Position numbers and translations under genes: made by a program. A stretch of DNA of 64,000 nt from NCBI RefSeq assembly GCF_000802365.1, contig NZ_JSZE01000016.1, positions 35,783 through 99,782 on the forward strand, in the 5' to 3' direction. The first letter of the stretch is position 1, and each line of letters opens with the position of its first letter. The notes beneath the pieces were generated by a model that searched no databases, was not told the origin of the DNA, and saw nothing but the letters and a program-made list of their open reading frames with translations. The DNA comes from Xanthomonas cannabis pv. cannabis. Lineage in GTDB: Bacteria; Pseudomonadota; Gammaproteobacteria; Xanthomonadales; Xanthomonadaceae. Positions 8,937-18,281 of this stretch are shown one piece after another.

Positions 8937-9454
8937 TGCGCGCTGCCATCGTCATCGCGGGGCTGTTGCTGAGTCCGGTGACGGGCTGGGCGCAGGCCGC
9001 CCCGGTGCGTCCCGACCTGCCGGCATTGATCGAGTGCCGCCAGCGCATCGGCGATTTCAACGCGCTGGCGCCGGTGCTGGCCGACCCGCTCAAGGCGGTG
9101 GCGCTGGGCTGGACGCCGCTGGATCAGTCCAACTTGTTCATGACCGAGTACACCCTCAACACGCCGATCCGCGTGTTTGGCCACAGCACGAACCACATCG
9201 CCTTTTCCGGCGCCAGCATCATGGCGATCCTGGACCTGCCCGATCCGCGCCCGCTGGCCAGGCAGCTGCAGCTGGAACTGGGCGTGGATAACGCCGAGAA
9301 GGTCATGTACGGCCGCGAGCTGGTCAGCGAGGACACCACCAACCCCAAGACCGGCGAGGCGATGATCGAATCGGTGGTGCTGAGCGCGACCAACGTCAAA
9401 TCGCACCCCGGCAAGACCGTGGTCGGCTGCGGATACAGCCTGGACCTGCCCTGA
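8936..9454 (+). CDS. Secreted protein of unknown function downstream of ybeY
   Basis: The 172-residue protein has a Sec signal peptide ([21 protein letters not shown]) and a mature domain without motifs that I can name. Cysteines are few (IECRQRIGDF and VVGCGYSLDLP). Its ATG overlaps the ybeY stop by one base, so it is translated from the same message. It is the second secreted protein inserted among the ribosome-maturation genes. Function is unknown, and its position alone does not support a specific role. Confidence 0.72.
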   Translation: MRAAIVIAGLLLSPVTGWAQAAPVRPDLPALIECRQRIGDFNALAPVLADPLKAVALGWTPLDQSNLFMTEYTLNTPIRVFGHSTNHIAFSGASIMAILDLPDPRPLARQLQLELGVDNAEKVMYGRELVSEDTTNPKTGEAMIESVVLSATNVKSHPGKTVVGCGYSLDLP

Positions 9455-9549
9455 AACCTGGCCCCTGCCCGCGCATCCACAGCGTGTTAGCGGCTTCCTG
9501 CTAGACTGATCGCTAATGCCTGGTTTGCCGGGTGCCCTTCCCCGTCACG

Positions 9550-10428
9550 ATGTCCGAAGACGACAGTAGCTACACCTCAGAACCCTCCGAAAAACGCCGC
9601 AGCTGGCTCGAACGCCTGAGCGCGGCCTTCTCCGGTGAGCCCCACACCCGCGACGAACTGGTCGCGCTGCTGCGCACCGCCGAGCAGGACGGTCTCATCG
9701 CCGCAGACACCTTGCGCATGATGGAAGGCGCGATCTCCGTGTCCGAGCTCACCGTGGGCGATGTGATGATCTCGCGCTCGCAGATGGTTTCGCTGCCGGT
9801 AGAAGCGCGCTTCATCGACCTGATGAAGCAGGTGGTCGAATCCGGCCATTCGCGCTTCCCGGTCCACGGCGAGAACAAAGACGAAGTACTCGGCATCCTG
9901 CTGGCAAAGGACCTGTTGCGCGGCGTGGTTGCCGACAACGGGCCCGGCAACGTGCGCGAACTGCTGCGCCCGGCGGTGCTGATCCCCGAGTCCAAGAAGC
10001 TCAACGTGCTGCTCAAGGAATTCCGCCTCTCGCGCAACCACATGGCGATCGTGGTGGACGAGTACGGCGGCGTTGCCGGCCTGGTCACCATCGAAGACGT
10101 GCTGGAGCAGATCGTCGGCCAGATCGACGACGAGCACGACGACGCCGAGGAAGAGAATTCGCTGATCGCGATCCAGGCCGATGGCCGCTACGTGGTCGAT
10201 GCGCTGACGCCGATCGAGGACTTCAACGAGCGCTTCGGCGCCGAATTCCCGGACGACGAATACGACACCGTCGGCGGGCTGGTCACCGATGCGATCGGCC
10301 ATCTGCCCGAGACCGGCGAAGAGCTGACCCTGGGTCGGTTTGCGTTCCGTGTGGCCAAGGCCGATGCGCGCCGCGTGCATGCCTTCCACGTCACCATTCT
10401 CCCGCCCGACCCGCAGGACGACGCTTGA
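9550..10428 (+). CDS. corC: CBS-domain protein of the CorC/HlyC family (YbeX)
   Basis: The cytosolic 292-residue protein (from the ATG at 9550; a GTG at 9532 is in frame) has two CBS domains. One is around VGDVMISRSQMVSLP...HSRFPVHGENKDEVLGILLAKDLL, the other around LKEFRLSRNHMAIVVDEYGGVAGLVTIEDVLEQIVG. A C-terminal transporter-associated CorC_HlyC domain follows (GLVTDAIGHLPETGEELTLGRFAF). The family is linked to magnesium/cobalt efflux and, as YbeX, to ribosome metabolism. It continues the miaB-ybeZ-ybeY-ybeX order and overlaps the next start by four bases. Confidence 0.93.
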   Translation: MSEDDSSYTSEPSEKRRSWLERLSAAFSGEPHTRDELVALLRTAEQDGLIAADTLRMMEGAISVSELTVGDVMISRSQMVSLPVEARFIDLMKQVVESGHSRFPVHGENKDEVLGILLAKDLLRGVVADNGPGNVRELLRPAVLIPESKKLNVLLKEFRLSRNHMAIVVDEYGGVAGLVTIEDVLEQIVGQIDDEHDDAEEENSLIAIQADGRYVVDALTPIEDFNERFGAEFPDDEYDTVGGLVTDAIGHLPETGEELTLGRFAFRVAKADARRVHAFHVTILPPDPQDDA

Positions 10429-11675
10429 ACCCGACCACCTGCAGCACCGCCACTGCGCCGCCGCGCCGTGGCGCCCGGCAATGGCTGGCTGCCTGCGCGT
10501 TGTTGCTGTTGATGTCGCTGCTGGCGCCGTTTGCATTCGCCCAGAACGCACAGCCGCCGGCGCCGCGGGTGGGCGTGGTCACCATGCAGCCCGGCGAAGT
10601 GTTCTTCGAACGGTTCGGGCACGACGCCATCGTGGTGGTGGACCCGCTCACCCAGCAGGCGACCTCCTACAACTTCGGCTTCTTCGACCCCAGCGAGCCG
10701 GACTTCGTACCGCGCTTTGCGCGCGGCGAAATGATGTACTACCTGGTGGCGTTGCCGCTGGAAGAAGACCTGTCGCAGTACCGCAGCGTCGGCCGTGGCG
10801 TCAGCATCCAGTGGCTGGATCTGCCGCCCGCACAGGCACGCGCCCTGGCCGACGGACTGGCTGTCCGCAGCCGGCCGGAAAACGCGCGGTATCACTACGA
10901 CTACTTCGAAGCCAATTGCGCCACCATGGTGCGCGATGCACTGGATCGTGCCATGGGCGGCACGCTCAAGTCGCAACTGGCCGGCCGCTCGCGCGGCAAC
11001 ACCTACCGCAGCGAAGCGGTACGCCTGGCCTCCCCTGCGCCGTGGATGTGGCTGGGCTTCGACCTCGGCCTTGGGCCATATGCCGATCGTCCGCTGTCGC
11101 GTTGGGAAGAAGCGTTCGTGCCGATGCGTCTGGCCGACAGCCTGACCCAGGTGCACAACAGCGCCGGCCGGCCGTTGGTGCAATCCACCCAGGTACTGCT
11201 GCCGCACCGCGTGGCCCCCGAGCCTGCCGAACGGCAGCGGCATTGGTGGCCGTGGCTGCTGGCCGGCGTGCTGGTGGCCGCCGGCGTGCTGGCGTTGCGC
11301 CGCCGGCAACGTCTGCTGGCCGGGCTGGCACTGCCGTTGTGGTTGCTGTGCGCCATCGGCGGCGGCCTGCTGGTGTATCTGTGGGGCTTCACCGCGCATC
11401 AATCCGCGTGGGCCAACCGCAACCTGCTACTGGTCAATCCGCTATGCGTGTTGCTGTGGTTTGGCGGCATCCGGCTGCAGCTGGGCCGTCGGCCGGGCCG
11501 CTGGTTCAACGTGCTGGCATGGCTGGTGGCCGCCGGCGCATTGGTGGCGTTGGTGATCCACTGGCTCTCCTTCCAGGCCCAGGACAACCTGCAGTGGGTG
11601 ATGCTGCTGTTGCCCATCCACGCTGCGCTCGCGGTCGCCCTGCGCCGGCGTGATTTGCCCGTCCACACGCGCTGA
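10425..11675 (+). CDS. DUF4105 membrane protein
   Basis: The 416-residue protein begins at a TTG that overlaps the corC stop (TTGA). A signal/anchor segment (ACALLLLMSLLAPFAFAQ) leads into a periplasmic domain with FFERFGHDAIVVVD, SYNFGFFD and YHYDYFEANCATMVRDAL, the conserved DUF4105 features whose Cys and His/Asp suggest a papain-like fold. Four hydrophobic segments follow from about residue 265. Reaction unknown. In E. coli the apolipoprotein N-acyltransferase gene lnt follows corC; here this unrelated protein occupies that place. Confidence 0.82.
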   Translation: MNPTTCSTATAPPRRGARQWLAACALLLLMSLLAPFAFAQNAQPPAPRVGVVTMQPGEVFFERFGHDAIVVVDPLTQQATSYNFGFFDPSEPDFVPRFARGEMMYYLVALPLEEDLSQYRSVGRGVSIQWLDLPPAQARALADGLAVRSRPENARYHYDYFEANCATMVRDALDRAMGGTLKSQLAGRSRGNTYRSEAVRLASPAPWMWLGFDLGLGPYADRPLSRWEEAFVPMRLADSLTQVHNSAGRPLVQSTQVLLPHRVAPEPAERQRHWWPWLLAGVLVAAGVLALRRRQRLLAGLALPLWLLCAIGGGLLVYLWGFTAHQSAWANRNLLLVNPLCVLLWFGGIRLQLGRRPGRWFNVLAWLVAAGALVALVIHWLSFQAQDNLQWVMLLLPIHAALAVALRRRDLPVHTR

Positions 11676-11689
11676 TCCAGGATGCGCCC

Positions 11690-12691
11690 ATGAACACCCA
11701 CGGCCGTCATCCAGACAATCCGTCCTGCGTCATCACCTGCGCCTATTACGACGGTGACGGCACACGCCACGACATCAGCCTGGAGCAGATCAGCGATGTG
11801 CTGCAGCGCCCCGACGGCTGTGTGTGGGTCGGGCTGTACGAACCGCAGGAATCGGTGCTGCACAAGTTGCAGGACGAGTTCGGCCTGCACGATCTGGCGA
11901 TCGAGGACGCGCTCAAGGCGCATCAGCGCCCCAAGGCGGAGAGCTACGGCAACTCGTTGTTCGTGGTGGTCAACACCGCACAGCTGGTCAACGAACGCAT
12001 CCGTTACGGCGAAACGCATGCGTTTCTGGGCGCACGCTTTCTGTTGACGGTACGCCACGGCGCATCGTTGTCGTATGCGCCGGTGCGGCACCGGGTCGAA
12101 CGCGAACCGGCGATGCTGCGCATGGGCGCTTCGTTCTGCCTGTATGGCGTGCTGGATTTCGTGGTCGACAACTACCTGCCGATCATGGACGAGTTTCGCG
12201 ACACGCTGGAAGGCCTGGAAAAGGACATCTTCGCCGACAACTACAAGCGCGAAACCGTGGTGCGCCTGTATGAGCTCAAGCGCGAGCTCAACAAGATGCG
12301 CCTGGTGGTGGCGCCGCTGCAGGATGTGCTCTCGCACCTCAAGCGCAACCCCGGCGGGCTGATTCACGACGAGGTCGGCATCTATCTCCGCGACGTGCTC
12401 GATCATGCGGTGCGCATCAACGATGCCATCGACACCTTGCGTGAAATGCTGGGCACCGCGCTGAGCGTCAACCTGTCGATGGTGACCCTGGCCCAGGGCG
12501 AAACCGTCAAGCGCCTGGGCGCCTGGGCCGCGCTGCTGGCCGCCCCCACCCTGATCACCAGCTGGTACGGCATGAACTTCACCCACATGCCCGAGCTCGA
12601 CAAACCCTACGCCTACCCGCTGCTGGTGGGCGGCGTGGTTGCTTCGTGCCTGGTGTTGTATCGCCTGTTCAAGCGCGCTCGGTGGCTTTAG
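11690..12691 (+). CDS. corA: CorA-family magnesium/cobalt channel
   Basis: The 333-residue protein has a long cytosolic N-terminal funnel domain and two C-terminal membrane helices. The loop signature GMN is at residues 294-296 (YGMNFTHMPELDKPYAYP). Length and layout agree with CorA Mg2+ channels. Its ATG lies 14 bases after the DUF4105 stop with a modest AGGATG ribosome site, so it may be the last gene of the operon that begins at phoH. A short hairpin (12692-12706) follows the stop codon. Confidence 0.95.
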   Translation: MNTHGRHPDNPSCVITCAYYDGDGTRHDISLEQISDVLQRPDGCVWVGLYEPQESVLHKLQDEFGLHDLAIEDALKAHQRPKAESYGNSLFVVVNTAQLVNERIRYGETHAFLGARFLLTVRHGASLSYAPVRHRVEREPAMLRMGASFCLYGVLDFVVDNYLPIMDEFRDTLEGLEKDIFADNYKRETVVRLYELKRELNKMRLVVAPLQDVLSHLKRNPGGLIHDEVGIYLRDVLDHAVRINDAIDTLREMLGTALSVNLSMVTLAQGETVKRLGAWAALLAAPTLITSWYGMNFTHMPELDKPYAYPLLVGGVVASCLVLYRLFKRARWL

Positions 12692-12706
12692 AGCCGCGTA
12701 GCGGCT
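12692..12706 (+). terminator. Short hairpin directly after corA
   Basis: AGCCGC and GCGGCT form a six-base stem with a GTA loop immediately after the corA stop. There is no T tract, so it is a weak terminator candidate or an mRNA 3' stabiliser. Confidence 0.35.
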
Positions 12707-12707
12707 T

Positions 12708-12927
12708 GGGATTGGGGAGTCGGGATTGGGGAGTCGCTAGAGCGGGTTTGCTGCTTGCTGATCCAGCTTGAGCGATGGTTGTGTTTCAATTGCTGTTGCG
12801 CTGATCGTTTCACCCAGACTGCTCAAGCTCTGCCGGTGCCCCTCATCCGCCCTTCGGGCACCTTCTCCCGGCGGGAGAAGGAAGCACCCTGGCCTTTGCG
12901 AATCCCAAATCCCGATTCCCGAATCCC
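12708..12927. repeat. Intergenic repeat complex: outer 29-base inverted arms around a 21-base hairpin
   Basis: The outer arms at 12708-12736 and 12899-12927 are inverted copies that agree at 25 of 29 positions (units like GGGATTGGGGAGTCG). Between them lies CATCCGCCCTTCGGGCAC followed by a perfect hairpin CCTTCTCCCG-G-CGGGAGAAGG (12861-12881). The inner core recurs at about 25778. These are dispersed non-coding repeats lying between convergent genes. Confidence 0.75.
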
Positions 12928-12932
12928 GGCTT

Positions 12933-14297
12933 TCAAGCTACATAAATCGTCTTGATGTTCATGAACTCGTGAATGCCGTGATCGGCCAGCTCGCGGCCGA
13001 AGCCTGAGCGCTTGATGCCGCCGAACGGCAGGCGCACGTCGCTCTTGACCACCGAGTTGACGAAGGCCGCGCCGCACTGCAGCTGCTGGGCGACGCGTTC
13101 GCCGCGCTTGGCGTCTGCCGTCCACACGCTGCCGCCCAGCCCGAAGGTGGTGTCGTTGGCGACGCGCACCGCCTCTGCCTCGTCGGCCACCCGAATGATC
13201 GAAGCGACCGGGCCGAAGAATTCTTCGTTGTAGGCCGGCATGCCGGGCGCCACATTGTCCAGGATGGTCGCCGGGTAGCCCGCATGCGAGTCGGCCACCG
13301 GTTCGCCGCCCAGCAGGACGGTGGCGCCCTTGGCGACGCTGGCCTGCACCTGCTTGTGCAGTTCCTCGCGCAGATCGGCGCGTGCCATCGGCGCCAATGT
13401 GGTGCTTTCCTGTTGCGGGTCGCCAACCACGCGCTTGGACGTCGCAGCGACGAAGCGCTCGATGAACCGGTCGGCAATCGCGTCCACCACGATGAAGCGC
13501 TTGGCGGCGATACAGGTCTGCCCGCTGTTGTCGAAGCGCGACTGCACTGCCGATTGCACCGCGTGCTCCAACTCGGCGTCTTCCAGCACCACGAACGCAT
13601 CGCTGCCGCCCAACTCCATCACGCATTTCTTCAGCTGGTCGCCCGCATTCGCGGCCAGGGAACGCCCGGCGCGTTCGCTACCGGTCAGCGTCACTGCGGC
13701 GATGCGGTCGTCGCGCAGCACGTCGGCGGCCTGGTCGTTGTCGATGTGCAGCACATCGAACACGCCCGGCGGGATGCCTGCGGCGTCCAGCACCTCCTTC
13801 ATGGCATCGGCGCAGCGCGGCACATTGCTGGCGTGCTTGAGCAGTGCCACGTTGCCGGCCATCAGGCCCGGCGCCAGAAACCGAAACACCTGCCACAGCG
13901 GGAAATTCCACGGCATTACCGCGAAGACGCAGCCCAGCGGTTCGTAGCGCACATAGCTCGATTGCGCTTCGGTAGGAATATTGCGCGGCGCCAGATACTC
14001 GGCTGCGTGTTCGGCGTAATAGGCGCAGCCCTGCGCGCACTTGTCGATCTCGGCCAGCGCCTCGACGCGCAGCTTGCCCATTTCGGCGGTCATGATGCGT
14101 TGCAGGTCCTCGCGTCGCCTGGTCAGCTCTTCGCCAACGCGGCGCAGCAAGGCACCCCGCTCGGCCAGCGGCAGCGCGGCCCATGCCGGAAACGCCCTGG
14201 CGGAGGCGGCCAGACGCGCTTCAATGCCGGCGGCGTCCAGGGTCTGCTGGGTGTGCTCGACCTGGCCGGTGGCCGGGTTCACGGTGTCGTAGGACAT
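12933..14297 (-). CDS. NAD(P)-dependent succinate-semialdehyde-type aldehyde dehydrogenase
   Basis: This 454-residue cytosolic dehydrogenase is closest in appearance to GabD/Sad-type enzymes that oxidise succinate semialdehyde to succinate. Visible motifs are the cofactor/active-site block VMPWNFPLWQ, catalytic E228 in MELGGSDAF, nucleophile C262 in NSGQTCIAAKR, and EEFFGPV. The ATG at 14297 (MSYDTVNPATGQ) has GGAGACC upstream, better than an in-frame start at 14324. It stands alone, but its product would complete the 4-aminobutyrate branch of the putrescine catabolism encoded at 22-31 kb; that link is an inference. Confidence 0.88.
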   Translation of the reverse strand: MSYDTVNPATGQVEHTQQTLDAAGIEARLAASARAFPAWAALPLAERGALLRRVGEELTRRREDLQRIMTAEMGKLRVEALAEIDKCAQGCAYYAEHAAEYLAPRNIPTEAQSSYVRYEPLGCVFAVMPWNFPLWQVFRFLAPGLMAGNVALLKHASNVPRCADAMKEVLDAAGIPPGVFDVLHIDNDQAADVLRDDRIAAVTLTGSERAGRSLAANAGDQLKKCVMELGGSDAFVVLEDAELEHAVQSAVQSRFDNSGQTCIAAKRFIVVDAIADRFIERFVAATSKRVVGDPQQESTTLAPMARADLREELHKQVQASVAKGATVLLGGEPVADSHAGYPATILDNVAPGMPAYNEEFFGPVASIIRVADEAEAVRVANDTTFGLGGSVWTADAKRGERVAQQLQCGAAFVNSVVKSDVRLPFGGIKRSGFGRELADHGIHEFMNIKTIYVA

Positions 14298-14559
14298 GAC
14301 GGTCTCCAGTAGCAAGGCCGCCATGCTAATCGCCGGAAAGTTGTAGCCGCGTCACAACCGCTGCAAACCACTGCAACGCTGTGTTTACCTGCGCTGCGAC
14401 GCAACGCCGCATCTTCACCGCACAAAGCGCGTTGTCATGGGCCTGGAGTCATACGGCACAACACCGTCACGAGTAGCCCTGCCCTCACACAATGTTCCGC
14501 CGCGCGACGTGCTTTAGCATGCGGCAATCGGCAGATGCATTCATCCAGGGAGGATCACC

Positions 14560-14973
14560 ATGATGCGCCGCAATCACATTTTTATGGCTGTACTTGCCAC
14601 AAGCGTGTGCCTGCCTGGATGTGCGGTCATGCAGGATTTTTTGCGTGGCCCGCGGCCCGACCAGGCCGGGTTTGTCACTGTGAACTGCACCAGCCTGCAG
14701 CCCGATCCCGCGCAACCCTGCGAGGAAGAGGCGCTGCGTGCCTGCGCGGACACTGCCATCCGCCAACTCATCACCACGTTTTCGTCGCCGAATATGGTCA
14801 TGATCTTTCCCGACAAGCGAAAGTCCAAGGACGACGAAAAGAACAACCGCAGGGACAGCGCGGACGAACAACCTAGGGTCGAGCAACACGGCTACAACAT
14901 CAGGGCCGAGTACCAGTGCTACCTGACCAAGCCAGAGCCCTGGGACAATGGTTACACGCCAGCAGCCAGGTGA
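14560..14973 (+). CDS. Small lipoprotein of unknown function
   Basis: The 137-residue protein has a signal peptide ending in the lipobox LPGC (residues 18-21), so it should be lipidated after export. The ribosome site GGGAGGA lies just before the start. The mature part contains three further cysteine regions (VNCTSLQPDPAQPCEEEALRAC, YQCYL) and a charged middle (KRKSKDDEKNNRRD). I recognise no family. Its codon use and GC are lower than in the neighbouring genes, which hints at a variable surface-protein gene. Confidence 0.75.
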   Translation: MMRRNHIFMAVLATSVCLPGCAVMQDFLRGPRPDQAGFVTVNCTSLQPDPAQPCEEEALRACADTAIRQLITTFSSPNMVMIFPDKRKSKDDEKNNRRDSADEQPRVEQHGYNIRAEYQCYLTKPEPWDNGYTPAAR

Positions 14974-15118
14974 TATGAAGTGCTACGCTCAGTCCCCAGC
15001 AGGCGCATTAAGCGGTCTGAGTAGGCAAGCAGCCTTCGCACACGTCGGGGGCTCCAGCGTTTGCGTCTAACTGGCGGACGTTCGCTGCGGTTCATTGGCC
15101 ACCTCAGCGCTGGTGCTC

Positions 15119-15967
15119 TCAGGCAAGAGTTTGCTGCGCCAATTGCTGATCGCGCAGGCGTCGCTTTTCGCTGCGTGCCAGCAGCCACCAACCGATCACT
15201 GCAGCGACCGATACCGCCAGCACCATCAGTGTGGCCAGTGCGTTGATCTTTGGGCTGATGCCCAACCGCACTGACGCAAATACCTTGATCGGCAGCGTGG
15301 TGGAGCTGGGCCCGGCCAGAAAACTGGCGATCACCACATCGTCCAGCGACAGCGTAAAGGCCAGCAGCCAGCCCGATGCCAAGGCCGGGGCGATGAGCGG
15401 CAGGGTGATCAGGAAGAACACCTTCAGCGGCGTTGCGCCGAGATCCATCGCCGCTTCTTCCAGCGACCGATCCAGCTCCTGCAGGCGGGACGAAATCACC
15501 ACCGTCACGAACGACACGGTGAAGGTGACATGCGCCACCCAGATGGCCACTTCGCCACGCGGTGCGATGCCGAGCACGCCACCCATCGAGACCAACAGCA
15601 GCAGGATCGACAAGCCGATGATCACCTCGGGCATCACCAGTGGCGCAGTGATCAATGCGCCGAACACGGTCTTGCCGGGAAAGCGGCGCATGCGCACCAT
15701 CGCCATCGCCGCCATCGTGCCAAGCACCATGGCGGCACCGGCGGTCCAGAACGCCACCTCCAGGCTCACCCAGGCCGCTTCCAGCAGTTGTCGGTCGCGC
15801 AGCAACTCGCCATACCAGCGTGTCGAAAATCCGCCCCACACCGTGGCAAGGCGCGAGGCGTTGAACGAGTACACCATCAGCAACAGGATCGGCAGGTACA
15901 AGAAGCCAAACCCCAGCGCGAGGACGGCGCCACCGAGCAGGCGCCCGCTGCGGGAGGCGGGCATCAT
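15119..15967 (-). CDS. potI: Putrescine ABC transporter permease PotI
   Basis: The 282-residue inner-membrane permease has six hydrophobic segments and the EAA loop region near LEEAAMDLGATPLKVFFLITLPLIAPAL, which contacts the ATPase. It would transport polyamines with PotF, PotG and PotH. The first of two adjacent ATG codons (15967) overlaps the potH stop by four bases (ATGA); the second is at 15964. It is the last gene of the run, and no clear terminator follows. Confidence 0.94.
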   Translation of the reverse strand: MMPASRSGRLLGGAVLALGFGFLYLPILLLMVYSFNASRLATVWGGFSTRWYGELLRDRQLLEAAWVSLEVAFWTAGAAMVLGTMAAMAMVRMRRFPGKTVFGALITAPLVMPEVIIGLSILLLLVSMGGVLGIAPRGEVAIWVAHVTFTVSFVTVVISSRLQELDRSLEEAAMDLGATPLKVFFLITLPLIAPALASGWLLAFTLSLDDVVIASFLAGPSSTTLPIKVFASVRLGISPKINALATLMVLAVSVAAVIGWWLLARSEKRRLRDQQLAQQTLA

Positions 15968-16878
15968 GTCAGCCGTCCTTCCAGCTCGCGCTGCTGGTAG
16001 CGGTGAAAGATCACGATCGGCACCAGCAGCAACACCAGCATGACGGTGGCCACGGCGGCGGCCACCGGCCAGTCGCGGTTGTTGAAGAACTCGCCCCACA
16101 GCACGCGGCCGATCATCAAGGTGTTCGGCCCGCCGAGCATTTCCGGGATCACGAACTCGCCCACCGCTGGAATCATCACCAGCATGCAACCGGCCACGAT
16201 GCCGTTGCGCGAGAGCGGCAAGGTGATGCGCACAAACGCGCGCCACGGGCGCGCGCCAAGATCGTAGGCCGCTTCCAGCAGGCGGCTGTCGTGCTTGACC
16301 AGGTTGGCATACAGCGGCAACACCATGAACGGCAGATAGCAGTACACGATGCCGATGTAGGCGGCGATCGGCGTGTAAAGCAGTTGCAGTGGCTGCTTGA
16401 TCACGCCCAGCGCCAGCAGTGCCCGATTGAGCAGGCCGTTGCCATCGAGGATGCCGATCCAGGCGTACACGCGGATCAGGAACGAGGTCCACGACGGCAA
16501 CACCACCAGCATCATTGCCACGTTGCGCGTGGCCAACGGCAGGCGCGCGATGACATACGCCATCGGGTAACCGATCAACAACGCGAGCGCGGTGGAAATG
16601 ACCGCGATCTTGATCGAACTCAGGTACGCGGCCACGTACTGGCTGTCGCGCACCAATGCAAGGTAGTTGCCCAGATGCAGCTTGACGCTCACTGCCCCAT
16701 CGGCTGCGTAGGCGAATAGCGGCGTATACGGCGGCATGGTGGTGGCACGCTCGGCGAAGGAAATCTTCAGCACGATCAGGAACGGGATCGCGAAGAACAC
16801 CAGCAGCCACAGATACGGCGCGGCGATCACGCCCCAGCGCGCGCCTGGCAAGCGGCGACGGAACAGACGCGACCTCAT
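15964..16878 (-). CDS. potH: Putrescine ABC transporter permease PotH
   Basis: The 304-residue permease has six predicted membrane helices (the first at APYLWLLVFFAIPFLIVL) and the EAA loop LLEAAYDLGARPWRAFVRITLPLS. I chose the ATG at 16878, which overlaps the potG stop by four bases; an upstream in-frame start would overlap far more. It pairs with PotI to form the membrane channel of a PotFGHI-type importer. Confidence 0.95.
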   Translation of the reverse strand: MRSRLFRRRLPGARWGVIAAPYLWLLVFFAIPFLIVLKISFAERATTMPPYTPLFAYAADGAVSVKLHLGNYLALVRDSQYVAAYLSSIKIAVISTALALLIGYPMAYVIARLPLATRNVAMMLVVLPSWTSFLIRVYAWIGILDGNGLLNRALLALGVIKQPLQLLYTPIAAYIGIVYCYLPFMVLPLYANLVKHDSRLLEAAYDLGARPWRAFVRITLPLSRNGIVAGCMLVMIPAVGEFVIPEMLGGPNTLMIGRVLWGEFFNNRDWPVAAAVATVMLVLLLVPIVIFHRYQQRELEGRLT

Positions 16879-18005
16879 GCGGTGAGCACCACGCCGTCGT
16901 CCTCGCCCCAGCCCACCCACACGGTGTCGCCCCAGGTCAGCGCCTCGCTGGCCCAGCGCTGGCGATTGGCGAAGTTGGCCATCAGCTTGACCCCGCTGGG
17001 CAGGCGCACGTGGTAGACCGAATGGCTGCCGAAATAGGCGATGTCTTCGATCACCCCCTGCGCCTTGTTGCAGGCCTGCGCCGGCTCGTCCTTGCCGATG
17101 GCGAGCTTTTCCGGGCGCAGCGCGAAGGCCACCACTTGGCCTTCGAAGCCGGTGATGCCGTGGCCGATGCGGATGCAGGCGGGGAAGGCCGGCGTCTGCA
17201 AGCTGACGTACTGCGGCTGGTCTTCGACGATGACTGCGTCGAGCAGATTGACCGAACCGATGAACTCGGCGGCGAAGCGATTGGCTGGTTGTTCGTAGAT
17301 TTCATCGGGCGTGCCGACCTGCTGAATCCAGCCCTGGTCCATCAACGCGATGCGCGTGGCCATGGTCATCGCTTCCTCCTGGTCGTGGGTCACCATGACG
17401 CAGGTGACGCCGGAGGTTTCGATGATGTTGACCAGTTCCAGCTGCATCTGCGAGCGCAGCTTTTTGTCCAGCGCGCCCATCGGTTCGTCCAGCAGCAGCA
17501 GCTTGGGCCGTTTGGCCAGCGAGCGTGCCAGCGCCACCCGCTGCTGCTGACCACCGGAGAGCTGATGCGGCTTGCGCCTGGCCAGCGCGCCCAGTTGCAC
17601 CAGCTCCAGCATCTCGCCGACGCGGGCGGCGATGGCCGCCTTCGACAGCCCTTCCTGCTTCAGCCCGAAGGCGATGTTCTGCTCCACGCTCATGTGCGGA
17701 AACAACGCATACGACTGGAACATCATGTTGATGGGCCGCTCGTACGGCGGCAGCGCATCGATGGGCTGGCCATCGAGCGTGATGTGCCCCTTGGTCGGCC
17801 GCTCGAATCCGGCCAGGCAACGCAGCAAGGTGGACTTGCCGCTGCCCGACCCGCCCAGCAGCGCGAAGATTTCACCCTTGCGGATCTGCAGGCTGACATC
17901 GTCCACCGCCACGAATCCATCGAACTCCTTGCGGACCTGGCTGATGGACAGGTAGCCGGCATCTGCGCTGCTGGTAATGGGCGGCAAGGCCTCGGTCAGT
18001 GACAT
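16875..18005 (-). CDS. potG: Polyamine ABC transporter ATP-binding protein PotG
   Basis: The 376-residue ATPase powers the putrescine importer. It has Walker A GGSGSGKST, Q-loop MMFQSYALFPHM, signature LSGGQQQRVALARSLA, Walker B LLLLDEPMGALD and H-loop VMVTHDQEEAM, and then a C-terminal TOBE-like regulatory domain (FALRPEKLAIG). The ATG at 18005 follows GAGAGGAACC. About 280 bases separate it from the outer membrane factor gene upstream, so it may have its own promoter. Confidence 0.95.
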   Translation of the reverse strand: MSLTEALPPITSSADAGYLSISQVRKEFDGFVAVDDVSLQIRKGEIFALLGGSGSGKSTLLRCLAGFERPTKGHITLDGQPIDALPPYERPINMMFQSYALFPHMSVEQNIAFGLKQEGLSKAAIAARVGEMLELVQLGALARRKPHQLSGGQQQRVALARSLAKRPKLLLLDEPMGALDKKLRSQMQLELVNIIETSGVTCVMVTHDQEEAMTMATRIALMDQGWIQQVGTPDEIYEQPANRFAAEFIGSVNLLDAVIVEDQPQYVSLQTPAFPACIRIGHGITGFEGQVVAFALRPEKLAIGKDEPAQACNKAQGVIEDIAYFGSHSVYHVRLPSGVKLMANFANRQRWASEALTWGDTVWVGWGEDDGVVLTA

Positions 18006-18281
18006 GGTTCCTCTCGCTGGGGGGACGCGCAGGCGCCGTGTGCGGAGCCTGGGCGCCATGATGGCAAAAGCATGTGTCCACCGCCGTGCGCGCGGTCCGG
18101 GACGCGGCGTGCAGCATCAACGGTGGGGCAGCCCATAACCACGAAGGCGGCCGACACGGACTCATGCATTCACCGCCGCGCGTGGGACGAGCGTGGCCAG
18201 GGGCAATGGCGGCACTGCCTGCGACCTGCGGCAGGCAATGCTGCCCTGGCTGCGGCGGCCGCAGGGCGACCGCCCTGCCGG

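Noticed and set aside
12755..13007. Short open frames after corA
   Set aside because: They run through dispersed repeats and have no ribosome site.
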